In this document: positions 32,101 to 41,690 of the stretch, in pieces
Numbering within the stretch: position 1 is the stretch's first letter
Layout: every line of letters begins with the position of its first letter
Origin: Magnetococcales bacterium
Lineage (GTDB): Bacteria > Pseudomonadota > Magnetococcia > Magnetococcales > JADFYX01
NCBI GenBank assembly: GCA_015232405.1
Contig: JADFZS010000006.1
Span: 1 to 64,000, forward strand
Length of the DNA stretch: 64,000 bases
Direction: 5' to 3'
Notes under the pieces: model-generated
The model's database searches: none
What the model was told of the DNA's origin: nothing
The model's input: the letters and a program-made list of their open reading frames with translations, nothing else
Position numbers and translations under genes: made by a program

Positions 32101-33978
32101 ATTATCAGATTGATTATAGATTTTCAGGCGTTCTTCATTGCTGCCACCAACCTCAAAACGTTGGATGATGATGGGTGGACCATCGCCATTTGCAACAGTA
32201 GATGAAAGCTCATGGAGACAGGTTATGCCAAAATGGTCGAATGTTTGAATCATCTTGGTCAGCTCCACTGCCTTTGTGGAGTATAGTTTTACATAGGTTC
32301 TACCAGATTTATGACGTAACAATCGCGAGGCAAAAGGATCTTTTCCTGTCATGGATTCAATGATCTTGATATCTTTTGCTGCCTGTTCCGGTAGGGTCGC
32401 CTCTTTGTAAATTTGCTCAAAGCGTTTGCTATATTGGCTAAAATAATAAAGTGCCTGTTTTTGGTTATGGGCGGCTAACAGTATCTTTTTGAGACCATCA
32501 TCCCAGGTCATAACCAGCTTTTCTATCTCATCTTGGACCAATTCAGGATCAAAGCTTGCAGGTTTTTTGGGATTGTGGTTGGCATAACAGACAATAAAAA
32601 ATAGGGAACCGCTCTCTGAAACATTTATGGAGGTGATGGGGTTTTTTAGATGTTTGGAGATGGTTGCCGCCACTCGCTCCTCAAGATGGGCCTTATAGCG
32701 GTTACGAGAGATGGTGGTCAATATGGAGACATAGTTTCCATGCTGCCCCAAACGACTGCTGATACAGATATCTGTATCACTCTGCATCTTCAATATATTG
32801 CGAATTTGATCGGTTAAAATTTCTGGTTCCGAGTAAAATAGCTCCCGCAGTGGCATACGGTCAAACAGACTGCGAAACTCGTGGCGAAGATAGGAACCTG
32901 TAGCATAACCTGAGAGTGCGAGGGTTTTATTCAACTTCTCAGAGAGAATTGGCACCATGGAGGCGCGACTACTGTGGGCAGTGCGAGAAAAACGGCCCAA
33001 CACCAATATCACATCCCAGCTATCGGGTTCGCTTCCAGGATGGCGAATGGTAAAAAAGTCCACCCCTTCAGAGTCATAAATGATTGATTGACCATGCTGA
33101 CAATACTCCATAGCCACCCCAACATACTGGGAAGATTGGGGGTTGTTGATTATGGACTCAATCTCTTGACGCAGGCCGGGAGTAATCTGTTCCAGGAGGG
33201 CGTCTGGGTTTTTGCCGCGAAATATACCTAAGGCGAGCTGCTCTTGGTTATAGATTATGTTGGACTGCTTCTGGGTAAAACCCTGTAGACCCATAAAAAC
33301 AAAATTGTTATCAAGGGTCCAATGGAGGAAATTACTATCCATGGTACGACTTGATTTAGTCAGTGTCATGGCCTCTTTATTTATAATTTCAATAACTTCA
33401 GGAAAATCATCCACAGAGTGTTTGACAGAGGTGAGGGTTGCTACCAGATCTGAACGCATCTTGTTTAAAGCTTTTTTGTCTGGCAACACCTCCAACAGAA
33501 TAAAGAGAATCATCTCTTGTTGAAAGCCATTCTCATTTTTTCCCCCTGATGATTCGCTTTCAGCCTTTATCTTTTTGATTTTGCCGCTTTTATCCCGCTG
33601 TACACAAAAAGTTGAGTGGGTTTTGGCATAAATTGTATAGCCACATTTTTTCAGATAATTGGTAAGTGTACCCAGAATAAAAGGGGTATCTGTTAAATGG
33701 ACTATGGCCTGTGTCTCATCATTCTCTTTAACAGAGTTAACTTGAACCTTTACCTCTTCATTATAGCTGCTAGGTGGTTTTGAGAAAAAATTGAAAAGAT
33801 TTGTCAAAACCGCTTTGCTATGCCAGTTATGGGTCTCATCAATTGGGGAACACTGCATATCTGTTAGGATAATCTGCAAAAAGCTTTTTAAAATCGGTTT
33901 GTCAGCATCGGCAACAAGAGTATCTGTCTCTTTGATGAGGGCCTCAATGACTGAATTGGACTCAATGCATGATCTCAT
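29128..33978 (-). CDS. gdhB: NAD-specific glutamate dehydrogenase (large type)
   Basis: ~1616 aa from internal start [52 protein letters not shown]; ORF-track start 34086 looks too far upstream. Confidence 0.92.
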   Translation of the reverse strand: [1616 protein letters not shown]

Positions 33979-34023
33979 GGTTAGACCCTTAATTTGATTT
34001 TTAATCGGATAAAAGCGAAGGAT

Positions 34024-34049
34024 TACCGGGTCGCAAAAACGACCCGGTA
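34024..34049. promoter_or_regulatory. Perfect 10-bp hairpin in gdh leader
   Basis: TACCGGGTCG-CAAAAA-CGACCCGGTA. Confidence 0.6.
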
Positions 34050-34221
34050 TATTGTATAGAGAATTTAAACAACCTGAACATTCCACTCTATCTTTTTAAA
34101 AATGCGTTTTATAAAAAGATATTTAAATAGTATGAACATCTGCTCTCTTAAACTTTAAAGGAAAATATGACCGTTCTTTTCATATATCCATATCATATTG
34201 GTGTTGCTATCTACGGTATAA

Positions 34222-34428
34222 TTATGCTGTGTGTTGGTTGAGAATCGTAGCCATTTTATCTTTGAGTAAGAGCTTCTCTTTTTTGAGTTTATCCAGGTTG
34301 AATTTATCTAAGGTTCGGCCCGACGTATCGACTTTGGTTTTGATGGTTTGATATTTATCGTGTAAGTCCCGGAACTGCTCATCTGTTTCCAGAAGCTCTT
34401 TTACTGCTTGCAGTTGATCCTCGAACAT
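34222..34428 (-). CDS. YdcH/DUF465-family small helical protein
   Basis: 68 aa; DLHDKYQTIKTKVDTSGRTLDKFNLDKLKKEKLLLKDKMATIL. Confidence 0.8.
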   Translation of the reverse strand: MFEDQLQAVKELLETDEQFRDLHDKYQTIKTKVDTSGRTLDKFNLDKLKKEKLLLKDKMATILNQHTA

Positions 34429-34471
34429 ATATTTCTCCTCATTATTAGAACTACTACTTCATTAATAATCG

Positions 34472-34987
34472 CTAGGGTTGATCTGTTGGATCAATCTCTT
34501 CCCCAGCAGGGTCTATTGGTAATTCTCCCGCCTGGCCCAATTTAACTGCGCCTTGGGCCAATTGGTCAACTGTTTCATTGTCTATGTTACCAGAGTGGCC
34601 TCTCACCCATCTCCATTCTACATCATGTTTAACACAAATCGTATCTAATCTTTTCCAAAGATCAGCATTTTTTACCGGTTTTTTGTCAGCTTTGCGCCAG
34701 CCACGTTTTTTCCAGTTGAAAATCCATTTGGTAATACCATCTTTTACATAGTTGGAATCTGTCGTCAAAACAACCTTACACGGCCTTTTCAATGTCTCCA
34801 AAGCGTGTATGGCAGCTAACATCTCCATGCGATTGTTGGTGGTATTGGGGGCATATCCAGAAATTTCGCGCCTGTTGTCTCCGTAGCGAAGAAGCACTCC
34901 CCAACCTCCAGGGCCGGGATTGCCAGAACAGGCTCCGTCAGTAAAAATTTCTACTGTTTGTGTTGTAGTAGATGTTGCAGTGTCCAA
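34472..34987 (-). CDS. rnhA: Ribonuclease HI
   Basis: 171 aa; [50 protein letters not shown]. Confidence 0.96.
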   Translation of the reverse strand: MDTATSTTTQTVEIFTDGACSGNPGPGGWGVLLRYGDNRREISGYAPNTTNNRMEMLAAIHALETLKRPCKVVLTTDSNYVKDGITKWIFNWKKRGWRKADKKPVKNADLWKRLDTICVKHDVEWRWVRGHSGNIDNETVDQLAQGAVKLGQAGELPIDPAGEEIDPTDQP

Positions 34988-35244
34988 GTCTATCCAATCT
35001 GCCCATTTTGTATATGGGCTTTAAAGCCTTATTTACCTGATCAAAGAAAAAATGTCGGCCTATGTAATTAGTATGATACTCTTACAAAAAGTTCCAGTGT
35101 CAAATATAATATACAGGGGATAAAAGCCCCTTTAAAGACTAATATGGGTCAAAAAAATAAAAAATCAATGATTGTGCTTTAGATTTGCTTTCCAGTACCA
35201 TTATTTTTAATCATTATGACCCTTGATGCAAGAAAGGAATAAAA

Positions 35245-36255
35245 ATGGCCAAGGTATTAGTTACAGGAGCTGCTGGATTTATCGGTTCAAACCTCTCAGG
35301 TAGGCTATTGGATAAGGGGGATGTTGTAATAGGTTTAGATAATTTAAACCCCTATTATGATGTTAACCTGAAAAAAGCTCGTCTCCAAAGGCTGCTAAAC
35401 CGTGATGGTTTTGTCCATGTCAATTTGGATCTAGAAGATAGAGCAGGCATTGAGAATCTATTTAAAAATGAGAAATTTGACAAAGTTGTCAATTTAGCTG
35501 CCCAAGCTGGCGTTCGATACTCCTTGGAGAATCCCCTGGCCTATGTAGATACCAATATGGTTGGTTTTGCCCATCTGCTAGAGGGGTGTCGCCACAACGG
35601 TGTAGAACATTTTGTCTTTGCCTCATCATCCTCAGTCTACGGGGCCAACACCAACATGCCTTTTTCGGTCCATAATAATGTTGACCATCCACTCTCTCTC
35701 TACGCAGCATCAAAAAAAGCCAATGAGTTAATGGCCCACACCTACGCCCATCTATTCCGATTACCAGTTACGGGACTGCGCTTTTTTACAGTTTATGGTC
35801 CTTGGGGAAGGCCGGATATGGCACTCTATCTCTTTACCAAGGCAATTTTGGCCGGTGAGCAGATAAATGTGTTCAACAACGGTAAAATGCGCAGAGACTT
35901 TACCTATATTGATGATATCGTCGAGGGTATTGTCAGGGTATTGGACCGCATTCCCACCCCCAACCCCCAGTGGGACAGCGACAACCCTGACCCTGCTACC
36001 AGTAACGCCCCTTATAAAATTTACAATATAGGCAATAACAATCAGGTAGAACTTATGAGTTATATCAGAGCGTTGGAAGAGTCTCTGGGGATCTCTGCCA
36101 AGATGAATATGATGGGAATGCAGCCTGGAGATGTTCCTGCTACCTGGGCCAATGTTGATGATTTAATCGAAGATGTTGGGTTTAGACCACAGACCACAGT
36201 ACAGGAGGGCATAAGCCGTTTTGTCGAGTGGTATCGGCAGTATCATAAAATATAA
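35245..36255 (+). CDS. NAD-dependent epimerase, UDP-glucuronate 4-epimerase type
   Basis: 336 aa; VTGAAGFIGSNLSGRLL; YAASKKANELMAHTYAHLF; FTVYGPWGRPDMALY. Confidence 0.9.
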   Translation: MAKVLVTGAAGFIGSNLSGRLLDKGDVVIGLDNLNPYYDVNLKKARLQRLLNRDGFVHVNLDLEDRAGIENLFKNEKFDKVVNLAAQAGVRYSLENPLAYVDTNMVGFAHLLEGCRHNGVEHFVFASSSSVYGANTNMPFSVHNNVDHPLSLYAASKKANELMAHTYAHLFRLPVTGLRFFTVYGPWGRPDMALYLFTKAILAGEQINVFNNGKMRRDFTYIDDIVEGIVRVLDRIPTPNPQWDSDNPDPATSNAPYKIYNIGNNNQVELMSYIRALEESLGISAKMNMMGMQPGDVPATWANVDDLIEDVGFRPQTTVQEGISRFVEWYRQYHKI

Positions 36256-36282
36256 TACAGTAAGTATTTTAGGGGGCTGAAT

Positions 36283-37455
36283 GTGGGTAGTAAGAAAAAG
36301 CGCAAGAAAAAGGCTTATGTAGGAAAAAAAAAGCAAGATAATAGCCGCACCTGGCAGTTTGAAAATACCCCTGATGTTATATATACGGTGGATAGCAGTC
36401 GTCAGATACTGTTGATGAATCGAGATATGTCCGGGTATAGCCCCAAACAGTTGTTGGGCAAGGATTCCGCTGTGCTCTTTCCCTCTCGCATCAAGGGTTG
36501 GTATCAAAAAAGGCTCAAACGGGCGTTTGCTACAGGCAATGTGGTTAACTTTCAATTTTCCACCGAAGATTCTATTTGGTGGGAGATTAGAATAGTACCG
36601 GTACGCCACGACAAGGAGATAGAAGAGGCCATTGTAATATGTTCTGATGTGACCGAAAGACGTATTCGACAGGCCCAGGCTATACGTCATGCTCGCTTGG
36701 CTACCATAGGAGTTCTATCTGCTGGGGTTGCCCACGAAATCAACAACCCAAATGGCGCCAATCTTTTTAACGCCACACTCCTTGGGCGAGCTTGGGAGGA
36801 GATGTTACCAATTCTTGAGGATTATCACGCTGAAAATGGTGATTTTTCTTTGGCAGGACTTCCCTATAGCGAGGCTATAAAGACCATACCCACCATTATA
36901 AAAGAGGTGACGAACAATACTGAGCGCATTAGTAACATTGTTGATAGTTTGAAACATTTTGCTGGACAAGATGATGAAAAACTGGACGAATATGTAAATA
37001 TCAACAGTACGTTGCGCGCAACCATGATGATTCTCAACCATAAGGTTCGCAAACATACCGATAATCTTAAACTCTCACTGGGAAAATCCTTGCCAAAAAT
37101 ATTGGGCAACTCCCGGCAGTTGGAGCAGGTATTTATCAATGTAATATTAAATGCCATGCAATCTCTTGCTTCCAGAGATAGAGGGGTTACGGTATCTACC
37201 AGCTATAATAAAAAAAATGCCAAGGTTATCATTGTAGTAGAAGATGAAGGGTGTGGTGTAGAAGCGCAAAATATTTCACGACTTACAGAACCATTCTATT
37301 CCACCAAGACAAATCTTGGGGGTACTGGTTTGGGACTTTCAATCTCCAACTTAATCATAATAAAACACGGTGGTACAATTCATTTTGAGCAGCGCACAAA
37401 GGGTGGAACCAGGGTCACCATTAACTTTCCTGTAACCAGAACTGGGGGTAAATAA
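36283..37455 (+). CDS. PAS-domain sensor histidine kinase (soluble)
   Basis: 390 aa; LATIGVLSAGVAHEINNPNG; GGTGLGLSISNLIIIKHGG; GTG start. Confidence 0.9.
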   Translation: MGSKKKRKKKAYVGKKKQDNSRTWQFENTPDVIYTVDSSRQILLMNRDMSGYSPKQLLGKDSAVLFPSRIKGWYQKRLKRAFATGNVVNFQFSTEDSIWWEIRIVPVRHDKEIEEAIVICSDVTERRIRQAQAIRHARLATIGVLSAGVAHEINNPNGANLFNATLLGRAWEEMLPILEDYHAENGDFSLAGLPYSEAIKTIPTIIKEVTNNTERISNIVDSLKHFAGQDDEKLDEYVNINSTLRATMMILNHKVRKHTDNLKLSLGKSLPKILGNSRQLEQVFINVILNAMQSLASRDRGVTVSTSYNKKNAKVIIVVEDEGCGVEAQNISRLTEPFYSTKTNLGGTGLGLSISNLIIIKHGGTIHFEQRTKGGTRVTINFPVTRTGGK

Positions 37456-37457
37456 TA

Positions 37458-38882
37458 GTGGCTGATTCCCAATATGGAGCACCCAATATTTTATTGATTG
37501 ATGATGATGCCTCTGTTGTTTTCAGCACCTCTACCATACTGCGCGGTGCTGGTTTTACTGATATAGATACTCTGACCGATAGTCGAGAGGTGATGAAGTT
37601 TTTGGCGGTCAACAAGGTTGGAGTTTTGGTTCTTGATCTTTTCATGCCCCATATATCAGGTGAAAAGCTAATTCCCCAAATCCGCATGCAACACCCCGAT
37701 CTACCAATTATTGTCATGACCGCATCCAATGAGGTGGAAAAGGCGGTCTTCTGTATGAAGCATGGTGCATTTGATTTTTTGGTTAAACCTATTGATGAAA
37801 ATCGTTTTTTGACCACAGTTAAAAAAGCGTTGGAGTTAAGAAGCTTAAGACAGCAGGTAGATGATCTCAAACGGTCATTGCTAACAGGACGTTTAGAGAA
37901 TGAATCGGCTTTTTCTGCCATTGTCACCAAAAGTCAAAAAATGCGAGCCTTGTTTCAGTATATGACCTCTGTGGCCTCATCTTCTGAACCGGTGATGATT
38001 ACTGGGGAGACTGGGGTTGGTAAAGAGTTGATCGCCCGAGCACTGCATCTGGCGAGTGGTCGTACAGGGGATATGATCGCAATCAACATAGCTGGTCTGG
38101 ATGATGCTCTTTTTTCCGATACACTTTTTGGTCATAAAAAGGGGGCTTTTTCCGGTGCAAATCAAAAACGCCAAGGTATGATATCCCGGGCCAAGGGTGG
38201 CACTCTGTTTCTCGATGAGGTTGGCGACCTCGATCCCCAATCACAGGTAAAACTGTTGCGACTTTTACAAGAGCGTATCTATTATCAGCTTGGTGGTGAT
38301 GTTCCAATGCTCTCAGATGCCCATATTTTGTGTGCAACAAATCAAAACCTACGAAAATTGATGGAAGCAGGGCGGTTTCGGGCTGATCTCTATTTTCGTT
38401 TGAGTGTCCATGAGGTTGAGGTGCTGCCTTTACGTGAACGTTCTGAGGATATCCCTTTATTGACAAACCATTTTTTGGAGATGGCAGCAAATTCACTGGA
38501 TAAACCCATACCAACTCCACCACCTGAACTATATACCCTGCTGGCATCATATCATTTTCCTGGCAATATTCGGGAGTTACGTTCCATGATATTTGATGCG
38601 GTAGCTCGACATAAATCTGGCATGTTATCCATGGAGCGGTTTAAAACATTGATCCACGACCGCAGTGGTAACACAACAGACCATGGTGGTGTAACTAAAG
38701 AGGGTGTATCAGAGGGGTTTGACAGTTTTTCCAGTACACTGCCAACATTAAAAGAGGTTGAGGAGCGTCTCATTAAAGAGGCCCTACAACGAGCCAAAGG
38801 CAACCAAGGTATAGCGGCAGGATTTTTGGGGATATCCCGTCAGGCTCTCAACCAACGTTTAAAAAAGAAGAGACAGGAATAG
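37458..38882 (+). CDS. NtrC-type sigma-54-dependent response regulator
   Basis: 474 aa; receiver domain; ITGETGVGKELIARALH; central AAA+; Fis-type HTH at C-term. Confidence 0.93.
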   Translation: MADSQYGAPNILLIDDDASVVFSTSTILRGAGFTDIDTLTDSREVMKFLAVNKVGVLVLDLFMPHISGEKLIPQIRMQHPDLPIIVMTASNEVEKAVFCMKHGAFDFLVKPIDENRFLTTVKKALELRSLRQQVDDLKRSLLTGRLENESAFSAIVTKSQKMRALFQYMTSVASSSEPVMITGETGVGKELIARALHLASGRTGDMIAINIAGLDDALFSDTLFGHKKGAFSGANQKRQGMISRAKGGTLFLDEVGDLDPQSQVKLLRLLQERIYYQLGGDVPMLSDAHILCATNQNLRKLMEAGRFRADLYFRLSVHEVEVLPLRERSEDIPLLTNHFLEMAANSLDKPIPTPPPELYTLLASYHFPGNIRELRSMIFDAVARHKSGMLSMERFKTLIHDRSGNTTDHGGVTKEGVSEGFDSFSSTLPTLKEVEERLIKEALQRAKGNQGIAAGFLGISRQALNQRLKKKRQE

Positions 38883-39194
38883 TTTGTCATAAATAAAATT
38901 ATTTTTTTCCAACCCTTTGCCCCTTTTACGAAGGGTGCAATAAAAGTTGCAGTAGATGAAATTTATTCATGCAATGTATATAGTTGAAAATATTACTAAA
39001 AAGATCTGTTTTTCAAGTTTTCTGAAATATTTCAATCACCTCTTTGCCGTATCATGACATATTCAATAAACTATTCATCCCGCTGAAAATAAAAGAAAAT
39101 TCCTAATAAGCAAATAATGGTCTTATTATTGCGTTATGGATATTGTATGCAAGAAACACATCTTAACCTAATTTCATTATAAGGGGTGGATTAA

Positions 39195-39605
39195 GTGTTG
39201 CAGACATATAAAAACAGAGACAGTTCTGACAATGGGCAGTTTGGCATATTTACTTGTCCTGTTTTTGTTGCTTATGGGCTGGTTTTTTTGGATGATTTTG
39301 AGCAGACACTTTTATCTTTACAGCACCATGATGCTGATGAAGATGTCTGGAAATGGCTATCTGAATCAATGGTTGTGTTCCATAAACGCTCGGTGCAATT
39401 AGATCTAAAAGATGTCTCATGCCTTGCTTATGAGGTGGCACAAATATTTTGTAAAAGGTATGAAAATAATAGAGATATGAGGGGGCTTAATCTCAATTTA
39501 ATCAATGCAGCATTGAGCCAGATGCGTTTTTTACTGGACCCTGATGCTTGCAACAGAGAAGAGAACTCACTGCGTATATTGACGGGCTTAATGAAAGATT
39601 TTTAA
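39195..39605 (+). CDS. Hypothetical protein upstream of CheX-like gene
   Basis: 136 aa intact ORF with coding-like composition; no family recognised. Confidence 0.6.
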   Translation: MLQTYKNRDSSDNGQFGIFTCPVFVAYGLVFLDDFEQTLLSLQHHDADEDVWKWLSESMVVFHKRSVQLDLKDVSCLAYEVAQIFCKRYENNRDMRGLNLNLINAALSQMRFLLDPDACNREENSLRILTGLMKDF

Positions 39606-39690
39606 TGGTTGTGGTCAACCTTTAAAAAGAGCTTTTAACCTGAATATTGATAAAACAATAACTACTTCTTTCTACCAAGTAGAATTAATA

Positions 39691-40155
39691 ATGCAAGATA
39701 AATTACCTGAAATATTGATTACATCAGTGCATGATGTATTTCTTACTTTTTTGTCTATGGAGGTGTTTCCTGGTCAGATAATGGACAGTGTTACCATAGA
39801 TTCCAGCCATCCCCATAATTATGTGACGGCAGTTATAGATCTATCTGGAGATTTTGAGGGTAGTCTGCATCTCTATTGTCCTGTACTTTTTGCCATTCGC
39901 CTCTCCAACTCCATGGCTAATAAAAGCTTTAACAGTATGACCGGTGAGGCTAGTGATGTTTTGGGAGAGCTTATCACCCTGGTGGCAAAATGGTTTCAGA
40001 TAAACAGTGCCGAAATTACCAATATCACTATAAGCCCTGCGATTGTGGTCTCAGGAAATCAGATCGACCTTACTGATAAAGAGCATACATCCTGCTTTAG
40101 ACAAGCTTTCAAGGTGGATGAGGATACCTTCATGGTGGAGTGTATCCTGAATTAG
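39691..40155 (+). CDS. CheX-like (CheC/CheX/FliY family) phosphatase-type protein
   Basis: 154 aa; AVIDLSGDFEGSLHLYCPVLFAIRLSNSM...DVLGELITLVAKWFQ. Confidence 0.7.
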   Translation: MQDKLPEILITSVHDVFLTFLSMEVFPGQIMDSVTIDSSHPHNYVTAVIDLSGDFEGSLHLYCPVLFAIRLSNSMANKSFNSMTGEASDVLGELITLVAKWFQINSAEITNITISPAIVVSGNQIDLTDKEHTSCFRQAFKVDEDTFMVECILN

Positions 40156-40270
40156 TGTGACATACCCCCTAGCTTGAAATATCTACTTCTCCCCTTATAT
40201 CTCAAACCAGTTGAAAAATCTTCCCTTTGTTTGTTATACAAATATTTAGTACAATTTTTTGATAGGATTA

Positions 40271-40473
40271 TAGTAAATTCAAACCAGATATGGACAAAAT
40301 AATATTTTTAGTATTAGGGGTGCAGGGGGATTATCTCCCTGCTGGGTTTGGGCAACGCCCAAGGTTTTGCCTTTGTTTTTAAGTCTTTACATTTAAAAGC
40401 GTGGGGGTTTGGGGGCCTGCAAGGCCGCCCAAGGTTTTGCTTTTGACTGTATATTTTTGATTTAAAATTACTA
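40271..40473 (+). repeat. Dispersed repeat family 1, copy C (best-preserved termini)
   Basis: TA|TAGTAAATTCAAACCAGATA ... TTTTTGATTTAAAATTACTA|TA; internal GCAGGGGGATTATCTCCCTGC. Confidence 0.88.
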
Positions 40474-40527
40474 TAAATAAAATTCTGCTATCTATTTAAT
40501 TGTTGTTTTTTTTTAAGGGGTTGCGTC

Positions 40528-41658
40528 ATTAACGGTATTGATAATAATTTACGAGCCGATATTGCTAATGCAATCAAGGGTCACGGCTCAGCCTCTTTTG
40601 CTCTTGATTTTTTCTCCTTTTTGGCTCCTGCTGGAATTCCTCTATGCTATATCAACTCCTGTAAAGAGTTTTTTCCATCCCCTCTTGCTGCTCTTGGTGA
40701 CTCTGAATGGCAAAGTTTGCTTGCTGTGCTAAACGAGAATAACCTTGTCATCTTAAGCAAGTCAGAGCTATGCCTTTTACCGGATGTACAGGCAATAACA
40801 AGAGATAATCTTGCGGAAGCAACAGCAAAAAAAATGGTTGAAGCAGGGGTATTGTTTGTTACTTCAATAGCCAATAAACCCCAAAATGAAAGAGTTGATG
40901 AGCAAAACCGTTTAGCTTGGCATACAGCTGTTTTAGCCCGTTGGGTCATAAAATACTCTTTAAAAGAGCAGATGGGTAAGCTTCTTAAACTTCTCGATAT
41001 AGCAGGAAGAAGAACGATAGATATCTGGCCTGACCGAGCCATCATTAGCCATCTTCAAAATATCCAGATGAGTGAAATTATCTTTGGAAAAGATGATCCG
41101 GGAGTTGCAATACGTATCAATAATTTAGGTCAGGCATGGCATCGGTTGGGAGAGTTTAAACTAGCCCATATCCAGCTCAACAAAGCGTTAGCCATGCTGG
41201 AGAAAAATCCAGACACCCAACAGCAGTTAATTGCCAACCTTCATGGCAATCTCGCTCTTTTATATCGCGACCAGAAACAGATGGACAAAGCGGTAGAATT
41301 TTTTCAAAAAGCCCTCTCCATGGTGGAGCATAAACACGGTTTGGAGCATCCCCTGGTCAATATTTGTGTCAACGGTTTGGGACGCATCATAAAAGCCAGT
41401 CAGGGACCAAAAGTGGCAATAGATTTTATCGGTGGTGTTTTAGCCAAGAGTGTCAAAGCCAGTGGAGTTAAAGAACACCCAAATATCGCGGTAACTTTCT
41501 GTAATCTAGGTGTTATCCAGGCCGAAATCGGAGATAAAGCCCTGGCCGCAAGAAGTCTACTAATAGCCAAAAAAATGGCCCAAAAAATCCTACCCAAAGA
41601 GCACCCCCTCCATGAACAGATTTTAAAACATCTAAGGCCGTTAGCTAAAAAAACATAA
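40528..41658 (+). CDS. TPR-repeat protein; probable ATT start
   Basis: ORF track starts at TTG 40621, but the frame is open upstream with AAGGGG seven nt before ATT 40528; TPR units AIRINNLGQAWHRLGEFKLAHIQLNKAL and GNLALLYRDQKQMDKAVEFFQKAL. Confidence 0.7.
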   Translation: MNGIDNNLRADIANAIKGHGSASFALDFFSFLAPAGIPLCYINSCKEFFPSPLAALGDSEWQSLLAVLNENNLVILSKSELCLLPDVQAITRDNLAEATAKKMVEAGVLFVTSIANKPQNERVDEQNRLAWHTAVLARWVIKYSLKEQMGKLLKLLDIAGRRTIDIWPDRAIISHLQNIQMSEIIFGKDDPGVAIRINNLGQAWHRLGEFKLAHIQLNKALAMLEKNPDTQQQLIANLHGNLALLYRDQKQMDKAVEFFQKALSMVEHKHGLEHPLVNICVNGLGRIIKASQGPKVAIDFIGGVLAKSVKASGVKEHPNIAVTFCNLGVIQAEIGDKALAARSLLIAKKMAQKILPKEHPLHEQILKHLRPLAKKT

Positions 41659-41690
41659 CCAAAATCAGCAGTTTTGATCTTTCGTTAGGT

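Noticed and set aside
36163-36690. 175-aa minus ORF overlapping the epimerase/histidine kinase junction
   Set aside because: Conflicts with two well-supported plus-strand genes.
38083-38550. 155-aa minus ORF inside the NtrC-type regulator
   Set aside because: Antisense of the conserved AAA+ domain.
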